From NCBI GenBank assembly GCA_035541475.1, contig DATKND010000120.1, positions 1-8,791 of the forward strand: a stretch of 8,791 nt of DNA, in the 5' to 3' direction. The position numbers were made by a program, and so were the translations under genes. Of this stretch, positions 5,441-8,791 are shown one piece after another. This DNA is from DASUFZ01 sp035541475. GTDB lineage: Bacteria > Myxococcota_A > UBA9160 > SMWR01. Each line of letters opens with the position of its first letter. Position 1 is the first letter of the stretch. The notes under the pieces were generated by a model, which saw only the letters and a program-made list of their open reading frames with translations, was not told the DNA's origin and ran no database searches.

Positions 5441-6633
5441 TCGTGCGAGCCCCGAGTCGTGCCGCGCTCGCGATCGCGCTGCTCGCAGCCGCCATCGCAT
5501 CGGCGGCGGAGCCGGAGGCGAAGGCCGCCGCGCCGACGCCCGACGAGAAGCAGACGCGCGAGCAGATGGCGCAGATCTTCGCCGCGATGCGCTACCTGCT
5601 GCCGCTCTCGCTCGACAAGGATCGCTTCGAGGATCCGTCGCAACGCCAGCGCGTGTCGGACGCGCTCGCGCTGCTCGACCGAAGCACCGCCATGCTCGCG
5701 CAGCACGGCAGCTCGCGCGAGGTTCCCTTCGCGCACCTCTCGCGCACGCTCGCAATCGACGCGCGCGACATCCACGAGCGCTACGAGCAGGGTCACATGC
5801 GCGAGGCGCGCTATCTGGTGCAGACGCTCGCCGAAACCTGCGTCGCCTGTCACTCGCGGCTTCCGTCCGCGAAGGACGCGCCCCGCAGCAAGGACTTCCT
5901 GCGCGACGCCGCGGTCGAGAAGCTGCCGCTCGCGCAGCGCGCGAAGCTCGCGTACGCGACGCGCCAGTTCGACCAGGCCTTCGCGCTCTACGGCAAGCTG
6001 CTCGACGACCGGAGCATCACGGCGACCGACATCGACCTCGAAGGTCACCTCGACGACTATCTCGAGCTGGTGGTGCGCGTGCGCGGAGAGCCCGCCAGCG
6101 CGGACGCGGCGCTCGCGCGCTTCGCCGCGCGGCCCGATCTCTCGCCGGCGCTGCGCGGCGAGGTGGAACGCTGGCGCGCCGCGCTCCAGAAGCTCGCGGC
6201 GCGCGGGATGGTCGCGGACCCGGTCGCGACGGCGCGCGCGGAGATCCAGCAGGTCGAGAAGCTGCGGCCGGAGGTCGACGAGCGCGGCACGCTCGTCGAG
6301 TACCTCGACGCGTCGGCGCTGCTGCACCGCTTCGTCGCGGACGGGCGTCCGCCGCACACCGACCAGGCCGAGGCCTACTACTGGCTCGGTCTGATCGAGA
6401 CGCGGATCGGTCGCTCCTTCTGGCTCTCGCAGGCCGAGGCCTATCTCGAGACCGCGATCCGGCTCGCGCCGGGAACTCCGGTGGCCGCGCGCTCGTACTC
6501 GCTGCTCGAGGACTTCCTGACGAACGGCTACTCCGGCTCGGGCGGCGAGCACCTGCCGCCCGACGTGCGCGACAAGCTGGCGCTACTGAAGCAGATCAGC
6601 GCGGGCGAGACGCCGACGTCGAAGCTCGACTAG
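5437..6633 (+). CDS. Exported c-type heme protein: four-helix-bundle-like heme domain plus TPR-like helical C-terminal region
   Basis: 398 residues from the GTG at 5437, which overlaps the cytochrome stop; a GTG at 5443 is equally possible. An N-terminal signal peptide (about 1-24, ending ASAA) is followed by a helical stretch with four predicted amphipathic helices at about 37-55, 68-88, 96-115 and 118-134. The last leads into a single CVACH (135-139). One CXXCH at the end of a fourth helix is the arrangement of cytochrome c'/c556-type bundles. From about 155 onward the protein is alpha-helical, with a TPR-like pair around 309-360 (AEAYYWLGLIETR, then AEAYLETAIRLAP). No transmembrane segment is visible after the leader, so a soluble periplasmic protein is likely. 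I do not recognise it as a named family. By context it may act with the upstream cytochrome as electron partner or scaffold, which is inference. The frame is open far upstream (to 4792), overlapping the cytochrome, but that extension is not protein-like. Confidence 0.82.
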   Translation: MIVRAPSRAALAIALLAAAIASAAEPEAKAAAPTPDEKQTREQMAQIFAAMRYLLPLSLDKDRFEDPSQRQRVSDALALLDRSTAMLAQHGSSREVPFAHLSRTLAIDARDIHERYEQGHMREARYLVQTLAETCVACHSRLPSAKDAPRSKDFLRDAAVEKLPLAQRAKLAYATRQFDQAFALYGKLLDDRSITATDIDLEGHLDDYLELVVRVRGEPASADAALARFAARPDLSPALRGEVERWRAALQKLAARGMVADPVATARAEIQQVEKLRPEVDERGTLVEYLDASALLHRFVADGRPPHTDQAEAYYWLGLIETRIGRSFWLSQAEAYLETAIRLAPGTPVAARSYSLLEDFLTNGYSGSGGEHLPPDVRDKLALLKQISAGETPTSKLD

Positions 6634-6692
6634 AGCGGGCGCGGCGATCGTTGAGAGGGCGTCCGCTGCGCGCCGTCTGCCGGCGTTCTGCC

Positions 6693-6718
6693 GATCACCT
6701 GCCGTGATCCCGCATCAC
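6693..6718. promoter_or_regulatory. Triple half-site element ATCAC-N5-GTGAT-N5-ATCAC (candidate operator)
   Basis: Half-sites lie at 6694-6698 (ATCAC), 6704-6708 (GTGAT) and 6714-6718 (ATCAC), with 10-base centre-to-centre spacing, about one helical turn. The left pair extends to GATCAC-CTGCC-GTGATC (6693-6709). It is in the 122-base gap before the lipoprotein gene, ending 37 bases before its ATG. It could be two overlapping operators sharing a half-site, or two mutually exclusive RNA hairpins. The rest of the gap (6634-6692 and 6719-6755) shows no clear promoter boxes. Confidence 0.45.
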
Positions 6719-6755
6719 CAATTTCAGGCTTCGGCGATCCGACCGTTCGCCCGAA

Positions 6756-7331
6756 ATGGTGACCGTGCGCACCCGGAGCCATGCGGCCGCGGTCCTCCTC
6801 TTTGCGCTCGCCTGCGCGGCGCTCTGCGCCTGCACCTCTCTCGAGGGCACGACCGCCGACACCGACACCTGGACGAGCGAGGTGAAGGACGGCGCGGAGA
6901 AGGTCGGGGCCGCGACTGCGCGGGGCGCGAAGGCGGTCGGACACTCGATCGGCACCGCCTATCGCGGCGTCAGCAACGGCTTCGAGGACCCGAAAGGCAA
7001 GGCCTACGGGCCCTACCCGAAGAACTACGTCGCGGTGATCCGCAAGCACATGATCCGCTTCTCGGGCATCGACGAGAACGCGAGCTTCGAGTTCGGACAG
7101 CCGGTTCGCGGCTACCTGAACAAGGGACTGCTGCGTGGTGGCGACATCGAGTGGCAGGGCTGGATCGTCGACGTGGCGGTGAAGACCAGCACGACCTTCG
7201 GGCAGCCGCACGTCGACGAGTACGTCGTGCGCATGAACGACGGCGACGTCGTCGAGGTGATGCAGGCCGCCTACGCGGGCGCGCTGAAGCGCGTGCCGGC
7301 GGACGCGAGCCCGGCGTCGCCGGCGAAGTAA
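6756..7331 (+). CDS. Probable lipoprotein of unknown function
   Basis: 191 residues. The N-terminus (MVTVRTRSHAAAVLLFALAC, then AALCACTSLEG) is a lipoprotein-type leader; Cys26 in LCACTS is the best lipidation candidate, although Cys at -2 makes it an imperfect lipobox. Residues about 40-75 form an Ala/Gly/Lys-rich amphipathic helix (EVKDGAEKVGAATARGAKAV). The C-terminal region (about 87-175) starts PKNYVAVIRKHMI and continues with FEFGQPVRGY, WQGWIVDVAV and EYVVRMNDGDVVEV. This order resembles small exported domains with a ...F..P..GY...GW.V.V.VN.KNSFGGY... pattern, but is diverged; the similarity is from memory and tentative. I do not recognise a function. The ATG at 6756 has no clear ribosome binding site; GTG at 6759 or 6765 could also serve. 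A repeated operator-like element lies upstream. Confidence 0.75.
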   Translation: MVTVRTRSHAAAVLLFALACAALCACTSLEGTTADTDTWTSEVKDGAEKVGAATARGAKAVGHSIGTAYRGVSNGFEDPKGKAYGPYPKNYVAVIRKHMIRFSGIDENASFEFGQPVRGYLNKGLLRGGDIEWQGWIVDVAVKTSTTFGQPHVDEYVVRMNDGDVVEVMQAAYAGALKRVPADASPASPAK

Positions 7332-7373
7332 GCGGCCGCGACCCGGTCCGCTTCTCGACTATGCTCCCGCGCC

Positions 7374-8723
7374 ATGCAAACGCAGCCTTCGCATTGCATC
7401 GCGGTGATCGGGGGTGCCGTCGCCGGCGCGGAAGTCGCGGGCGCGCTCGCCGCGCGCGGCGTCGAGGTCGCTGTCTTCGAGCAGAACCCGCGGCCCTACG
7501 GAAAGATCGAGGATGGCCTCCCGCGCTGGCACGTCGCGCTGCGCGAGAAGGAATACGAGGCGATCGGCGAGCAGCTCTCGAAGCCGGGCGTGCACTTCGT
7601 GCCGCAGACGCGCATCGGCCGGGACATCGGCTTCCGCGAGCTGGCGACGAGCTGGGGCTTCAGCGGGGTCGTGCTAGCCTGCGGTGCCTGGCGCGACCGC
7701 CCGCTGCCGGTGCCGGGCGCCGACGCATTCGTGGGTCGCGGCCTCGTCTACCAGAATCCCTTCATCATCTGGTTCAACCACGCGGGTGAGAGCGACTATC
7801 GCGGGCCTCGCTTCGAGGTTCGCGACGGCGCACTCGTGGTCGGCGGCGGCCTCGCCTCGATCGACGTGGTGAAGGCGCTGATGCTCGAGAGCGTGCGCGC
7901 GAAGCTCGCAGAGCGCGGCATCGAGCAGGACCTCGTGGAGATGGAGGTGAAGGGCATCCCGAAGATCCTCGAGCACCACGGCCTCGCCTACGAGGACCTC
8001 GCGCTGCGCGGCTGCACGCTCTTCTACCGCCGCACGGAAGCCGACATGCCGCTCGTCGAGATGCCGGACGGCGCGGACGCGAAGCGGCGCGAGAAGGTGG
8101 CGGCGAGCCGCGGGAAGCTCCTCGCCAAGGCGATGGAGAAGTACCGCTTCCACTTCGAGCCGCTGTGCGCGCCCGACGGACTGATCGTCGAGGGCGACCG
8201 GCTCGTCGGGTTGCGCTTCCGGCGCACGCGCGTCGAGGGCAGCCGCGTCGTGTCGACCGACGAGACCTTCGAGCGGCGCGGCAGCCTGGTGATCTCGTCG
8301 ATCGGCTCGATCCCGGAGCCGATCGAAGGCGTGCCGATGCGCGGAGAGCTCTTCGACTGGAGCGACTCGGAGCTCGGCCGACTCGGCGACTACCCGGCGC
8401 TCTTCTCCGCCGGCAACGTCGTGACCGGCAAGGGCAACATCGTCGCGTCGCGCAAGCACGCGCGTGCGATCGGCGAGGCGATGATCGAGTCCTTCCTAGG
8501 ACTGGCGCCGAACGGCCGCGCGGGCGAGGCCGCGCTCGGCGACGCTCTACGCGCCGACGCGAGGGAGCGCGCGGCGCGCATCGCAGAGGTCGTCGAGAAG
8601 CAGCCGCCGATCGCGCCCGAGGCGCTCGCGCGCCTTCGCACTCGTGTGTCGGCGCGCCAGCGCGAGGTCGGCTACGCGGGCAGCTATCCAGCGTGGATCG
8701 AGAAGGTCACGCCTCGGACTTGA
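7374..8723 (+). CDS. FAD-dependent NAD(P) oxidoreductase, ferredoxin-NADP reductase/glutamate synthase small-subunit type
   Basis: 449 residues. An N-terminal FAD-binding Rossmann motif, AVIGGAVAGAEVAG (10-23, GGAVAG in place of canonical GxGxxG), is followed by Glu36 for the adenosine ribose. PYGKIEDGLPRWH at 41-53 is shared with adrenodoxin-reductase-like and glutamate synthase small-subunit-like proteins. ACGAWRDRPLPVPG at 102-115 closes the first FAD segment. A second nucleotide site is VVGGGLASID (155-164), with FYRRTEADMP (217-226) downstream whose two arginines could hold the 2'-phosphate of NADPH. The third FAD segment has SSIGSIPEPI (308-317) and FSAGNVVTGKGNIVASRKHA (344-363). No iron-sulfur cysteine clusters are present, so the partner must be a separate ferredoxin, flavodoxin or other acceptor. 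The gene starts 42 bases after the lipoprotein gene with no visible ribosome binding site before the ATG. The physiological acceptor cannot be told from sequence. Confidence 0.85.
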   Translation: MQTQPSHCIAVIGGAVAGAEVAGALAARGVEVAVFEQNPRPYGKIEDGLPRWHVALREKEYEAIGEQLSKPGVHFVPQTRIGRDIGFRELATSWGFSGVVLACGAWRDRPLPVPGADAFVGRGLVYQNPFIIWFNHAGESDYRGPRFEVRDGALVVGGGLASIDVVKALMLESVRAKLAERGIEQDLVEMEVKGIPKILEHHGLAYEDLALRGCTLFYRRTEADMPLVEMPDGADAKRREKVAASRGKLLAKAMEKYRFHFEPLCAPDGLIVEGDRLVGLRFRRTRVEGSRVVSTDETFERRGSLVISSIGSIPEPIEGVPMRGELFDWSDSELGRLGDYPALFSAGNVVTGKGNIVASRKHARAIGEAMIESFLGLAPNGRAGEAALGDALRADARERAARIAEVVEKQPPIAPEALARLRTRVSARQREVGYAGSYPAWIEKVTPRT

Positions 8724-8729
8724 CGCGGC

Positions 8730-8791
8730 TCACTCGTCCTTGAGGTTGCGGAACGTCACCACCTTCCCGTTCCGGAACTCCACCTGCGCGC
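8730..8791 (-). CDS. C-terminal end of an unidentified protein (partial)
   Basis: The minus strand is open from the right edge and ends with AQVEFRNGKVVTFRNLKDE and a TGA at 8730-8732. The stop lies six bases from the stop of the oxidoreductase, so the genes converge. The alternating hydrophobic pattern suggests two terminal beta strands joined by an NG turn, but too little is visible to name a family. I call it coding because the residues are well formed and the 3' end fits neatly against the neighbouring gene. Confidence 0.55.
   Translation of the reverse strand, partial: AQVEFRNGKVVTFRNLKDE

Noticed and set aside
5125..6552. Minus-strand open frame of 475 codons opposite the heme/TPR-like gene
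   Set aside because: Arg/Leu-rich shadow; the plus-strand frame has a leader, CVACH and a coupled start, so it is the real gene.
1..8791. tRNA, rRNA, CRISPR, transposase or phage genes, and defence-system signatures
   Set aside because: I looked for them on both strands and saw no cloverleaf, direct-repeat array, terminal inverted repeats or transposase, nuclease or toxin motifs; the content is metabolic and redox.

Overview
The window is very G+C-rich, with third codon positions almost always G or C. It looks like a chromosomal segment of a Gram-negative bacterium: it encodes exported c-type cytochromes, a probable lipoprotein and a typical alpha2beta2-type pyruvate dehydrogenase E1. The codon bias (CGC, GCG, CTC) and gene style would fit a Myxococcota or other former deltaproteobacterial lineage, but I cannot assign a taxon from this sequence alone. 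There are no mobile elements, CRISPR arrays or RNA genes that I can support, and no gene-free gap exceeds 300 bases.

Left block (1-2879, minus strand): a tightly packed acetyl-CoA operon, acsA > pdhA > pdhB. Each junction is a 4-base start/stop overlap (GTGA, then ATGA). AcsA makes acetyl-CoA from acetate, and PdhA/PdhB are the E1 component that makes it from pyruvate. pdhB runs off the left edge.

Middle block: divergent from acsA is a plus-strand MthK-like potassium channel (one pore module plus an RCK domain). Its gene carries a strong ribosome binding site before an internal ATG at the pore/RCK junction, which could yield free RCK subunits. Convergent with it is a minus-strand GNAT acetyltransferase that closely resembles the GNAT domain of Pat-type protein lysine acetyltransferases, the enzymes that switch off acetyl-CoA synthetase. 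It therefore sits about 1.3 kb from a plausible substrate gene.

Right block (4961-8723, plus strand): a small periplasmic cytochrome c; overlapping it by GTGA, an exported protein whose N-terminal half looks like a four-helix-bundle heme domain (single CVACH) and whose C-terminal half is a helical, TPR-like region; then a probable lipoprotein of unknown function preceded by a striking triple half-site repeat; then an FAD/NAD(P) oxidoreductase of the ferredoxin-NADP reductase/glutamate synthase small-subunit type. The last bases hold the 3' end of a convergent minus-strand gene.

The most interesting points are the internal start in the channel gene, the stand-alone Pat-type GNAT near acsA, the heme/TPR fusion translationally coupled to a cytochrome c, and the ATCAC-N5-GTGAT-N5-ATCAC element. 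None of these proves a new system; each is a testable lead.
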